Positions 16,870 through 25,024 of a DNA stretch of 64,000 nt are shown here, in pieces. This stretch comes from CAZKAP01 sp964550895. GTDB taxonomy: Bacteria > Bacteroidota > Bacteroidia > Flavobacteriales > Flavobacteriaceae. Position 1 is the first letter of the stretch, and the number at the start of each line of letters is the position of its first letter. Location of the stretch: the NCBI GenBank assembly GCA_964550895.1, contig CAZKAP010000001.1, positions 74,526 through 138,525 on the forward strand. The letters run 5' to 3'. The translations under genes were made by a program, and so were the position numbers. The notes beneath the pieces are model-generated. The model saw nothing but the letters and a program-made list of their open reading frames with translations, did not search any database and was not told the DNA's origin.

Positions 16870-17891
16870 TTAAGAACGATTTATATCTAAGAGCCCTCAG
16901 GGGAGAGCGCGTAGAGCGTCCCCCGGTATGGATGATGCGTCAGGCAGGCCGGTACTTGCCGGAATTCATGGCGCTGAAGGAGAAATACGATTTCTTTACC
17001 CGCTGCCAGACCCCGGAACTCGCGGCGGAAATCACCCTGCAGCCCATTGAGCGCTACGCTCCGGACGCGGCCATCCTCTTCAGCGATATCCTGGTCGTCC
17101 CACAGGCCATGGGGATCGATGTACAGATGGTTCCCGGTACCGGTCCTTTTGTCCCCCAACCCATCCGAAGTCGAGCCGACGTCAACCGAATCTCCGTTCC
17201 GGATGTAGAGGAAGAGCTCTCCTATGTATACCAGGCCATTGAACTGTCCCTTCGGGAACTCGACAACCGGGTTCCGCTAATCGGCTTCGCGGGATCTCCC
17301 TGGACCATCTTCTGCTATGTGGTACAGGGACAAGGCAGTAAAAACTTCGACATCGCCAAGGCCTTCGCCTTTAGTGAAAGCGGTGCCGCCCTGGAGCTCC
17401 TGCAGAAAATTACAGAAACCACCCTGGCCTACCTCAAGGGTAAAGTCCGTTCTGGGGTACATGCCATACAGATATTCGACTCCTGGGGAGGGTTGCTCGA
17501 TCCGGAGCACTACAACCAGTACTCCCTGCCCTTTATCAAGCAGTTGGTGGATGGGCTCAGGGACGAAATTCCCGTGATCGTATTCGCCAAGGGATGCTGG
17601 TATGCCCTGGAAGACATGTCCCGCATCGGGGCTCATGCCCTGGGAGTAGACTGGACCTGTTCCCCTGCCTGGGCCCGTAAACTGACCGGAGATAGCATCA
17701 CCCTGCAGGGCAACCTGGACCCTTCCATCCTGCTGAGCAGTGTGGACGACATCCGGGAGCAGACCGAAGCGATGATCAGGGGTTTTGGTACTCAGCGGTA
17801 TATTGCTAATTTGGGTCACGGCATATTACCGAATGTCCCCCTGGAGCATGCCGAGGCTTTTTTTGAAACCGTTAAGAACTTTAAGGCATGA
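16866..17891 (+). CDS. hemE: Uroporphyrinogen decarboxylase
   Basis: A 341-residue enzyme converting uroporphyrinogen III to coproporphyrinogen III. The N-terminal signature RPPVWMMRQAGRYLPEF, the active-site Asp in LFSDILVVPQAMGIDV and the second signature GFAGSPWTIFCYVVQG are intact, followed by QIFDSWGGLL and NLGHGILPNVP. The start overlaps the hemD stop by ATGA, and its own stop overlaps the start of the next gene in the same way, so the genes are almost certainly co-translated. Confidence 0.96.
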   Translation: MIKNDLYLRALRGERVERPPVWMMRQAGRYLPEFMALKEKYDFFTRCQTPELAAEITLQPIERYAPDAAILFSDILVVPQAMGIDVQMVPGTGPFVPQPIRSRADVNRISVPDVEEELSYVYQAIELSLRELDNRVPLIGFAGSPWTIFCYVVQGQGSKNFDIAKAFAFSESGAALELLQKITETTLAYLKGKVRSGVHAIQIFDSWGGLLDPEHYNQYSLPFIKQLVDGLRDEIPVIVFAKGCWYALEDMSRIGAHALGVDWTCSPAWARKLTGDSITLQGNLDPSILLSSVDDIREQTEAMIRGFGTQRYIANLGHGILPNVPLEHAEAFFETVKNFKA

Positions 17892-18388
17892 GCGTTATTT
17901 CCTCCCTGAGAAAGGTAAGCCCCGGAAACCTGTACAAGCTATTCGGACTGGTGCTCTCGCGTCCCCTGTTTGCTTTACCCACCCTGAAGGCTACCCGGGA
18001 ATGTATGGCCATCTGCGATCAGTACTTCGGTCGCAAGCACATGGAAAACGGCCCTGCCAACGCCTTTCGCCACGCCCTGTGGAATATAATGATAGCGCGA
18101 AAATGCTCCCGCTGGACATCGGACATCGATGTCCTGTTGAATTGGGCAGAACGCGTCACTGACTGGCATGAAGACACCTTTCCTAATCCGGTCTCGGCCC
18201 GTATCATGGATCTTCACAACAACCGCATCGGAAGGGATATTTTCCGCCATAATCCGGGCCTGGAAGTACAGGAATACATCGATCTGCTGCTCAGTATGAA
18301 GGGACAAGCCTTACACCTGACCCAACTCTTCATCCCGGAGAGCTGTACCGACTGCATGGTCTACCTCAAGGAAAACTCCGAGGCATGA
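17888..18388 (+). CDS. DUF6973-like protein inside the hem operon
   Basis: A 166-residue protein sitting between hemE and hemF with ATGA overlaps at both ends. It contains NGPANAFRHALWNIMIA, a Trp-His-Glu segment (ERVTDWHEDTF) and MDLHNNRIGRDI. This His/Glu/Asn-rich pattern resembles DUF6973, a small family that I recall without a known function; I am moderately sure of the match. The conserved His and acidic residues could bind a metal. The C-terminal ESCTDCMVYL adds a CxxC. There is no signal peptide. Position implies a job linked to porphyrin synthesis or simple co-regulation. Confidence 0.75.
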   Translation: MSVISSLRKVSPGNLYKLFGLVLSRPLFALPTLKATRECMAICDQYFGRKHMENGPANAFRHALWNIMIARKCSRWTSDIDVLLNWAERVTDWHEDTFPNPVSARIMDLHNNRIGRDIFRHNPGLEVQEYIDLLLSMKGQALHLTQLFIPESCTDCMVYLKENSEA

Positions 18389-19296
18389 AGGAGGCATTCA
18401 GCTCGTACATAGAGGATCTTCAGGACCGGATCACCGGACGATTGGAAGAACTCGATGGAAAAGGCCGGTTTCATCAGGACTACTGGGAACGCGAAGGAGG
18501 AGGGGGAGGCCGGACCCGCGTCATTGAGAACGGGAGTGTCTTCGAAAAAGGCGGCGTGAACATTTCCAGGGTACATGGGGAACTTCCTGAGAGTATGCAG
18601 AAACATTTCGGCGTTAGCGACGCGGGCTTTTTCGCCTGCGGGCTGAGTCTGGTGCTCCACCCGCGTAACCCCAAAGTCCCTACGGTACATGCTAATTATC
18701 GGTATTTCGAGTTGTACGATTCGGACGGCTCCCTGAAAGACCAGTGGTTTGGAGGCGGTCAGGACCTGACTCCCTACTACCTGTACGAAGCAGATGCCCG
18801 CCATTTCCATCGGGTTTGCAAGGAGGTCTGCGACCTTCACGACCCCACATTCTATTCCGCCTACAAGAAACGCTGCGACGAATACTTCTGGAACGCCCAC
18901 AGGAACGAGGCGCGGGGTGTAGGGGGACTATTCTTCGACTACCTCCGGCCTTCCGAAGAACGATCCGCTGAGCACTGGTACGAATTCGTGACCGGAGTCG
19001 GCGACAGCTTTCTGCCGTCTTATGTGCCCATAGTCGAGATTCGCAAAGACGAGCACTATACCCGAAAGGAACGGAGATGGCAGGAGATCCGCAGGGGGCG
19101 ATACGTCGAATTCAACCTGGTACACGACAAGGGCACCCTTTTCGGGCTCCGGACCAACGGGCGGATAGAAAGTATACTGATGAGCCTGCCACCCAGGGTA
19201 CAATGGGCTTATGATCACCGGCCAGAGCCCAAGAGTCGCGAAGCCGCCCTGATCGAGGTCCTTTCCAGGCCGAGAGAATGGGTGGAATCCGCGTAG
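18385..19296 (+). CDS. hemF: Oxygen-dependent coproporphyrinogen III oxidase
   Basis: A 303-residue HemF converting coproporphyrinogen III to protoporphyrinogen IX with O2. The segments RTRVIENGSVFEKGGVNIS, HPRNPKVPTVHANYRYFE, WFGGGQDLTPYYLYEADA, FFDYL and FNLVHDKGTLFGLRTNGRIESILMSLPP (in parts) are the classic family signatures. The start overlaps the preceding stop by ATGA. The presence of HemF rather than HemN at this locus fits an aerobic organism, and the product is the substrate of HemJ encoded at 4643-5188. Confidence 0.96.
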   Translation: MKEAFSSYIEDLQDRITGRLEELDGKGRFHQDYWEREGGGGGRTRVIENGSVFEKGGVNISRVHGELPESMQKHFGVSDAGFFACGLSLVLHPRNPKVPTVHANYRYFELYDSDGSLKDQWFGGGQDLTPYYLYEADARHFHRVCKEVCDLHDPTFYSAYKKRCDEYFWNAHRNEARGVGGLFFDYLRPSEERSAEHWYEFVTGVGDSFLPSYVPIVEIRKDEHYTRKERRWQEIRRGRYVEFNLVHDKGTLFGLRTNGRIESILMSLPPRVQWAYDHRPEPKSREAALIEVLSRPREWVESA

Positions 19297-19351
19297 CATT
19301 CGATATATAACGATCATTATATTCTGAAATCAATACCATACCCCTCCCACT

Positions 19352-20140
19352 ATGGAAATACCCCTGTATCAGGTCGATGCCTTTACGGATCAGCTCTTCC
19401 GAGGGAACCCGGCCGCGGTATGCGTCCTCCAACGCCCCCTCGAATCCGCTTTGATGCAACGTATTGCAGCAGAGAACAACCTCTCCGAAACCGCCTTCGT
19501 TTTCCCGGATGCCGATCATTTTGGCATACGCTGGTTTACTCCAAAAGTCGAGGTCGATCTCTGCGGACACGCAACCCTGGCAACTGCCTTTGCCCTTTGG
19601 GAATGCGAGGGCTTCTCCGGAGAATCCCTGAGATTTAACTCCCTCGAACGGGGTGTACTTTCGGTGCGCAAGACGGGGGATGATTTCCTTCAGCTCGACT
19701 TCCCCTCCGATCCCGTCAGGCCTGCGACCCTGCCCGGAGATACCGGAGAAGTCATGGGAATAATGCCGGAGCACGGACTGCAAAGCAGCACCGACCTGTT
19801 GCTGGTTTACGACAGGGAGGAGGACATACGGGAGCTGCAACCGGATTTCTCCCGCATGGCTGGGTGGGAGTATCGCGGAATCATCGCCACGGCTCCCGGA
19901 AAAGAAACAGATTTTGTCTCCCGTTTCTTCGGCCCGGCTGTCGGGATTAATGAGGACCCCGTCACGGGCTCGGCCCACTGCGCCCTGGTACCCTACTGGT
20001 CTGATATCCTGAACAAGGACAGACTATCGGCACGACAGCTCTCGGAACGCTCGGGGGAGCTGACAGGCATACTTCAGGGTGATCGCGTCCTTTTAAATGG
20101 CCATGCAGTGCTGTACCTTAGTGGAACCATTCGAATATAA
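19352..20140 (+). CDS. PhzF family isomerase
   Basis: A 262-residue protein of the diaminopimelate-epimerase fold. YQVDAFTDQLFRGNPAAVCVL, the catalytic Glu in ENNLSETAFVF, DLCGHATLATAFAL and EDPVTGSAHCALVPYW are hallmarks of the PhzF group. Only a few members have known substrates (PhzF itself acts in phenazine synthesis); no phenazine genes are nearby, so substrate is unknown. It lies between hemF and hemB with gaps of 55 and 9 bases and may be co-transcribed with hemB. Confidence 0.9.
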   Translation: MEIPLYQVDAFTDQLFRGNPAAVCVLQRPLESALMQRIAAENNLSETAFVFPDADHFGIRWFTPKVEVDLCGHATLATAFALWECEGFSGESLRFNSLERGVLSVRKTGDDFLQLDFPSDPVRPATLPGDTGEVMGIMPEHGLQSSTDLLLVYDREEDIRELQPDFSRMAGWEYRGIIATAPGKETDFVSRFFGPAVGINEDPVTGSAHCALVPYWSDILNKDRLSARQLSERSGELTGILQGDRVLLNGHAVLYLSGTIRI

Positions 20141-20149
20141 CACACCCAT

Positions 20150-21136
20150 ATGTATCCCTTACAAAGACATCGCAGGCTACGGAGTTCCGGGGCCATCCGG
20201 TCACTCGTGCGAGAATGCCATCTCAGCCCCGACGACTTCCTGGTTCCTCTTTTCGTGACCGAAGGGGCCGGGTCCCGGGAACCCATAGATTCCATGCCCG
20301 GACAGTACCGGCTCGGGCTGGATGAGCTCCGAAAGGAAATCAGGGCCATACGCGAGTTGGGGCTTAGGGCGGTGTTACTCTTCGCCAAGATACCCGATGA
20401 ACTCAAAGATCCCGAAGGCCGGGAAGCCCTGAATAACCAGGGCCTGATGCAACGGGCCATACAGGTCGTCAAGGATGCCAGTCCCGATATGCTGGTGTTT
20501 ACCGACGTGGCCCTGGACCCGTATTCCTCCTTCGGGCACGACGGCCTCGTTCAGTCGGGCTATGTGGTGAACGACCAGACGGTGGATATACTGGCGCAGA
20601 TGGCGCTCTCACACGCCCGCGCAGGCGCCGATGTGGTCGCTCCCAGCGATATGATGGACGGTCGGGTACTCCGGATAAGGGAAGCTCTGGAAAGCGGTGG
20701 ATTTCATCGTACGGGCATCATGAGCTACACCGCCAAATACGCGAGCGCCTTTTACGGTCCCTTTCGACAGGCCCTGGACTCCGCTCCGGTAAACGGTACA
20801 AACATTCCCGGGGACAAGGCCTCCTACCAGATGGATATCGCCAATCGCAGGGAGGCCATAAGGGAAGCTGTGAGCGACCTGGAAGAAGGTGCGGATATAC
20901 TCATGGTTAAGCCCGGGATCGCCTACCTCGACATCGTCTCGGACCTGCGCTCGCATACCGATGCCCCTGTGGCAGTATATCAGGTGTCCGGAGAATACGC
21001 CATGGTACACGCGGCAGCCGAAAAGGGATGGCTGGACCGGGAGGCCGTCATGCTGGAACAGCTCACGGCCTTTAAGAGGGCCGGCGCGGACATCATCGCG
21101 AGTTATTTCGCCAGAGATTGTGCCGCGATTCTTTAG
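20150..21136 (+). CDS. hemB: Porphobilinogen synthase (delta-aminolevulinate dehydratase), non-Cys metal site
   Basis: A 328-residue enzyme condensing two 5-aminolevulinates to porphobilinogen. Both Schiff-base lysines are present: Lys196 in SYTAKYASAFYGPF and Lys254 in ILMVKPGIAYLD. The metal-binding loop reads FTDVALDPYSSFGHDG (residues 117-132), with Asp/Ala in place of the three Cys of the zinc enzymes, so it belongs to the Mg-type group. It is nine bases after the PhzF gene. Together with hemA, C, D, E, F, H and J the window covers nearly the whole pathway. Confidence 0.96.
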   Translation: MYPLQRHRRLRSSGAIRSLVRECHLSPDDFLVPLFVTEGAGSREPIDSMPGQYRLGLDELRKEIRAIRELGLRAVLLFAKIPDELKDPEGREALNNQGLMQRAIQVVKDASPDMLVFTDVALDPYSSFGHDGLVQSGYVVNDQTVDILAQMALSHARAGADVVAPSDMMDGRVLRIREALESGGFHRTGIMSYTAKYASAFYGPFRQALDSAPVNGTNIPGDKASYQMDIANRREAIREAVSDLEEGADILMVKPGIAYLDIVSDLRSHTDAPVAVYQVSGEYAMVHAAAEKGWLDREAVMLEQLTAFKRAGADIIASYFARDCAAIL

Positions 21137-21166
21137 AATATATAACTTGCAAAAAACTACGCTTCG

Positions 21167-22339
21167 ATGGGGTTACTGATCTTCTATGCCCTGATCTCCA
21201 TACTGCTTTCTTTTCTGTGTTCCATATTAGAGGCCGTACTGCTCAGTATCACGCCTACCTATATCAGTGCTAAACTCCAGGAAGGCCGTGCCTACGCCCG
21301 GAAACTGGAGACGCTCAAATACGACATCGACCAGCCGCTGATCGCGATACTCACCCTGAATACGGTTGCCCACACCGTGGGAGCCATACTCGTCGGCGTA
21401 CAGGCCGGTCACGCCTATGCCGATCTCTTTCCGGAATCCGCCTCCCAGGAGGTCTTTGAGGGCTCCGGCATTTCAAAAGACAGTTTCGTGGGTTACGTAT
21501 CGGCCGTCATGACCGCACTGATACTGGTCGTTTCCGAGATCATCCCCAAAACCATAGGGGCCCGCTTCTGGAAGAAACTGGCGCCCCCGACGGCCACCCT
21601 GCTCCAGATCATGGTAGCCTCCCTGAAGTATACGGGACTGCTCTGGGTGCTGCGCCTGTTCACCCGACTGATCGGTTCGGACGGCATCCACGCCGGGGTC
21701 CTGAGCCGGGAAGAAATCACGGTGATGACAGACATCGCCGAGGAGGAAGGCGTTGTCGAGGCTTCGGAATCCCGGGTCATCAAAAACCTTCTGACCTTCG
21801 ACTCTATTTTTGCCAAGGATATCATGACCCCCCGCACAGTAATGACCACGGCCGAATGCGGTCTGACCATCAAGGAATTCTACGACCTGTTCCCCGCCAT
21901 ACCGTTCTCCCGTATCCCGATATACGCCGACTCGCCAGACCACTTTATCGGTTACGTCCTCCGCACTCAGGTACTCGAAAGTCTGCTCCAGAACAAAGGA
22001 GATGAGCCCCTGGAGGGGATTAGCCGGGAGCTCCTGATTACCGAGAGAGACACCCCCATCGCCCTGCTCTTCGAAACCTTTATCTCCCGCAAGGAACACA
22101 TCGCCCTGGTGGTGGACGAATACGGAAGCGTTAGCGGACTCGTCACCATGGAAGACATCATCGAAACCCTTTTGGGTCTTGAGATCATGGACGAGAGCGA
22201 CCTGGACGAAGACCTGCAGATTCTGGCCAGAAGGAACTGGGAGGATCGCGCTCGTGCCCGGGGGATCATCAAAGAAGAAGAAGACTACGATGCAGAGGGC
22301 CAGACCGAAGAAGACACAGAAGGTGAGGAGCCTTCCTAG
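21167..22339 (+). CDS. CNNM/DUF21 and CBS-domain membrane protein
   Basis: A 390-residue protein with an N-terminal CNNM (DUF21) transmembrane domain (residues 1-160; LEAVLLSITPTYI, NTVAHTVGAILVG, SEIIPKTIGARF) and two cytoplasmic CBS domains (about 200-320; DIMTPRTVMTTA, LVVDEYGSVSGLVTMEDIIE). The tail is strongly acidic (about 340-390). The C-terminal CorC/HlyC domain of longer relatives is missing. Family members have been linked to magnesium or cobalt efflux; the name hemolysin is historical. Cation transport is inferred. Confidence 0.88.
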   Translation: MGLLIFYALISILLSFLCSILEAVLLSITPTYISAKLQEGRAYARKLETLKYDIDQPLIAILTLNTVAHTVGAILVGVQAGHAYADLFPESASQEVFEGSGISKDSFVGYVSAVMTALILVVSEIIPKTIGARFWKKLAPPTATLLQIMVASLKYTGLLWVLRLFTRLIGSDGIHAGVLSREEITVMTDIAEEEGVVEASESRVIKNLLTFDSIFAKDIMTPRTVMTTAECGLTIKEFYDLFPAIPFSRIPIYADSPDHFIGYVLRTQVLESLLQNKGDEPLEGISRELLITERDTPIALLFETFISRKEHIALVVDEYGSVSGLVTMEDIIETLLGLEIMDESDLDEDLQILARRNWEDRARARGIIKEEEDYDAEGQTEEDTEGEEPS

Positions 22340-22343
22340 CGGC

Positions 22344-22703
22344 ATGGAAGAAATCATCGCCACCGTCCCCGTTTTGCCTTCTCAGGATATTGATCGTGAT
22401 GTCGCATGGTACGAGGAAAAGACCGGGTTCGTCAAATGCTTTGGAGATTCCATGTACGCAGGCCTGAACAGGGGCGGGCAGGAATTCCATTTGCAATGGC
22501 ATGCCGACACTCCGGACGACCCCCTACTGGGGGGATCAGTGGTTCGGTTTTTCGTGACCGACATATTCCCCTTTTTTGAGGAGTTCTGTAACAGGAATAC
22601 CATTAAACCCGATCAACTCAGAAAAAACACCCCCTGGGGCACCCATGAGTTTGGTTTCCACGACCTCAATGGCAACGCCATCTTCTTCGTACAGGACAGC
22701 TAA
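22344..22703 (+). CDS. VOC-superfamily (glyoxalase/bleomycin resistance-like) protein
   Basis: A 119-residue single-domain protein with the VOC layout: IATVPVLPSQDIDRDVAWYEEKTGF at the start (in parts), FHLQWHAD, FVTDIFPFFEEF and a final strand FGFHDLNGNAIFFVQ. Metal ligands are partly recognisable (His in FHLQW, His/Asp in GFHDLNGN). The ATG at 22344, four bases after the CNNM gene stop, is chosen; longer in-frame starts lie inside that gene and add a low-complexity Lys-rich stretch. Substrate unknown. Confidence 0.82.
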   Translation: MEEIIATVPVLPSQDIDRDVAWYEEKTGFVKCFGDSMYAGLNRGGQEFHLQWHADTPDDPLLGGSVVRFFVTDIFPFFEEFCNRNTIKPDQLRKNTPWGTHEFGFHDLNGNAIFFVQDS

Positions 22704-22746
22704 CCCCGGAGCCCCATTACCCTTTCGGGAGTGGAGAGTATCCGCT

Positions 22747-23727
22747 CTAATTCAACTGGGGTTTCAGGGAACCGTGGAGGCGCTCCAGCACGACGAACAC
22801 GGGAAAGTGATCGCTATATCCGCCCTTGTACCGGCCTGCGGCATAGGTCCGAAAGGGGTGCCCCTTAAAGCGGCCCCTGTACTGACCCAGGAAACGGGGA
22901 TTGAAGATTCGTGCCTTGATGTATGCAAAATGTGGGTTGGGCTCGAAGAATTCGTTGGACAGCAAAATCTGATCGAACAGATACCAGTGACCCCGGTGGC
23001 TTAGGGTCCCCTTACCTTTGGATGCAATCGCATCGAAGGGATTCTGAAACGATCCGGAGCCGGTGATCAGCCGGGGAGCGGGATCCTTGGGTCGATCGTT
23101 CAGATCGCCCATAACCACAGTGAAAAGACTCGCGGATCCCTGGGATTCCAATTTGCGGTGATAATGATCCAGTAGTATGCCGGCAGCATATTGACGGTAC
23201 GGGCTGGACTCCTCCACGCCCTCTCTTCTCGACGGCCAGTGGTTTACGTATAGTCCGATCCGGCTGCCGAACAGCAGGCCCTCGACATACAAAATGTCAC
23301 GGCTGTGCTGCGTCACTCCGTGCTCGTCCTCATATCGAACGGGCAAGGCTTCATGGATCAGCCGCTCGAAGGCCGACTCCATATACAAGAGGGCGGTGTC
23401 CATACCACGACTGTCCGGAGAGTCGAAATGTACCAATCGGTATCCGTGCTTTTTCAGCAATGGACGCTGAATGAGTTCTTCCAGCAGGAAACGGTTCTCG
23501 ACCTCGCTCACTCCGAGAATCGCGGGGGGTTTAGCGCTGAATCCCTGACCGATACGCGATATGGATGTACTCAACTTATTGAGTTTGCGTACCAGGCGAC
23601 TATCGTTCCAGCGCAACGGAGAGCCGGGGGTATAGTCGTCGTCACGGGTGTAGGGATTGTCCAAGGTATCGAACAAATTCTCCAGGTTGTAGAACGCAAT
23701 GGTAAATCTCCGGTCACTGGACTTCAT
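22747..23727 (-). CDS. Endonuclease/exonuclease/phosphatase (EEP) family protein
   Basis: A 326-residue protein of the DNase I-like fold. Motifs are IAFYNLENLFDT (Asn), ILGVSEVENRFLLEEL (metal-binding Glu), VNHWPSRREG, VVMGDLNDRPKDP (Asp-x-Asn) and the final YSDHFPVFVVL (Asp-His). All catalytic residues of the superfamily appear to be present. No signal peptide is evident, so it may be cytoplasmic; substrate could be nucleic acid or a phosphoester. It is divergent from hflX. Confidence 0.88.
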   Translation of the reverse strand: MKSSDRRFTIAFYNLENLFDTLDNPYTRDDDYTPGSPLRWNDSRLVRKLNKLSTSISRIGQGFSAKPPAILGVSEVENRFLLEELIQRPLLKKHGYRLVHFDSPDSRGMDTALLYMESAFERLIHEALPVRYEDEHGVTQHSRDILYVEGLLFGSRIGLYVNHWPSRREGVEESSPYRQYAAGILLDHYHRKLESQGSASLFTVVMGDLNDRPKDPAPRLITGSGSFQNPFDAIASKGKGTLSHRGHWYLFDQILLSNEFFEPNPHFAYIKARIFNPRFLGQYRGRFKGHPFRTYAAGRYKGGYSDHFPVFVVLERLHGSLKPQLN

Positions 23728-23785
23728 GCGGCAGTATCCATTCCAACCCGGATTCAGGCTTGCCTTCAGGGTCGGGTTTATTGTT

Positions 23786-23793
23786 TAGCTTTG
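23786..23793 (+). promoter_or_regulatory. -7 promoter element of hflX
   Basis: TAGCTTTG is a perfect TAnnTTTG match, 16 bases before the hflX ATG; a TTG at 23760-23762 lies 23 bases upstream as a possible -33 box. Confidence 0.5.
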
Positions 23794-23809
23794 TTAAATT
23801 ATTGGAAAT

Positions 23810-25018
23810 ATGCTTGACACCAAAACCCATACGTACGAAAAAGTCGTGCTCATTGGGGTTATCAATTCCAGACAATCCCCCGAAAAGGTCGAGGAATTCC
23901 TGGATGAACTCGAGTTCCTGACCCTTACTGCAGGAGGCACCGTCCTTCGCAGATTCGTGCAGCGGATGGAGCAACCCCACCCCAAAACATTCATCGGGAC
24001 GGGCAAAATGGAGGAAGTACTGGAGTTCGTTAAAGAGGAAGAGATCGGGAGTGTGATATTCGACGACGAACTCAGCCCGGCCCAGCAAAACCACATAGAG
24101 AAACTCCTGCGCTGCAAGATTCTGGATCGAACCGGGCTGATCCTGGATATCTTCGCCCAAAGGGCACAGACCAGTTATGCGCGCACCCAGGTAGAACTGG
24201 CGCAATACGAATACCTGCTCCCCAGGCTTACCGGACTGTGGACTCACCTCGAGCGTCAGCGCGGGGGTATCGGAATGCGCGGACCGGGTGAAACCGAGAT
24301 TGAGACGGACCGCAGGATCGTCCGGGATCGCATTGCCCTGCTCAAGAAAAAGCTGGGGAAAATCGATCGCCAAATGGAAGTGCAGCGCGGGAATCGGGGG
24401 GCACTGGTACGGGTCGCTCTGGTCGGCTATACCAATGTGGGTAAGTCCACCCTCATGAACCTGATCAGTAAGAGTACGGTATTTGCAGAAAACAAGCTTT
24501 TTGCCACCCTGGACACCACGGTCCGGAAGGTGGTCCTGGGCAACCTGCCCTTCCTGATGAGCGATACTGTGGGTTTCATCCGCAAGCTTCCCACCCAGTT
24601 GGTAGAGAGCTTCAAGAGCACCCTGGACGAGGTCAGGGAAGCGGACCTGCTCCTCCACGTGGCGGACATCTCCCACCCCCAATTTGAGGACCATATCCGC
24701 TCCGTCAATGAAATCCTGGAGGACATTGGCTGCGCAGAGAAGCCCACGCTGCTGGTTTTCAATAAGGTCGACGCCTATTCACCGGAGGACCACGATCCGG
24801 AGGACCTGACCACGGAGAAGACGACCCGGCATTTCAGCCTCGAGGAATGGCAGGACACCTGGTACAGTCGAATGGGAGAGAAAGCCCTGTTCATATCCGC
24901 CACCGAGAAGACCCATATCGATCACTTCCGCAACCGACTTTACGAGGAAGTTCGCGCCCTGCACGTGCATCGCTTCCCCTACAATCATTTCTTGTATCCG
25001 GACATCCTGCCCGAGTAG
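23810..25018 (+). CDS. hflX: Ribosome-associated GTPase HflX
   Basis: A 402-residue GTPase. The HflX-specific N-terminal domain ends with RGGIGMRGPGETEIETDRR (about 151-169). The G domain has G1 GYTNVGKST (206-214), G2 in FATLDTTVRKV, G3 DTVGFI (252-257) and G4 NKVD. HflX binds the 50S subunit and splits stalled or hibernating ribosomes under stress in other bacteria. It stands alone here, convergent with the last gene of the suf block, six bases away. Confidence 0.95.
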   Translation: MLDTKTHTYEKVVLIGVINSRQSPEKVEEFLDELEFLTLTAGGTVLRRFVQRMEQPHPKTFIGTGKMEEVLEFVKEEEIGSVIFDDELSPAQQNHIEKLLRCKILDRTGLILDIFAQRAQTSYARTQVELAQYEYLLPRLTGLWTHLERQRGGIGMRGPGETEIETDRRIVRDRIALLKKKLGKIDRQMEVQRGNRGALVRVALVGYTNVGKSTLMNLISKSTVFAENKLFATLDTTVRKVVLGNLPFLMSDTVGFIRKLPTQLVESFKSTLDEVREADLLLHVADISHPQFEDHIRSVNEILEDIGCAEKPTLLVFNKVDAYSPEDHDPEDLTTEKTTRHFSLEEWQDTWYSRMGEKALFISATEKTHIDHFRNRLYEEVRALHVHRFPYNHFLYPDILPE

Positions 25019-25024
25019 CTTTGT

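Noticed and set aside
19112..19978. Open frame of 288 codons on the minus strand
   Set aside because: Opposite hemF and the PhzF gene, both with strong family signatures.
21473..22363. Open frame of 296 codons on the minus strand
   Set aside because: Antisense to the CNNM/CBS gene; Gln/Gly/Asp-rich translation with no motif.
23714..24694. Open frame of 326 codons on the minus strand
   Set aside because: Antisense to hflX, which has all GTPase motifs.
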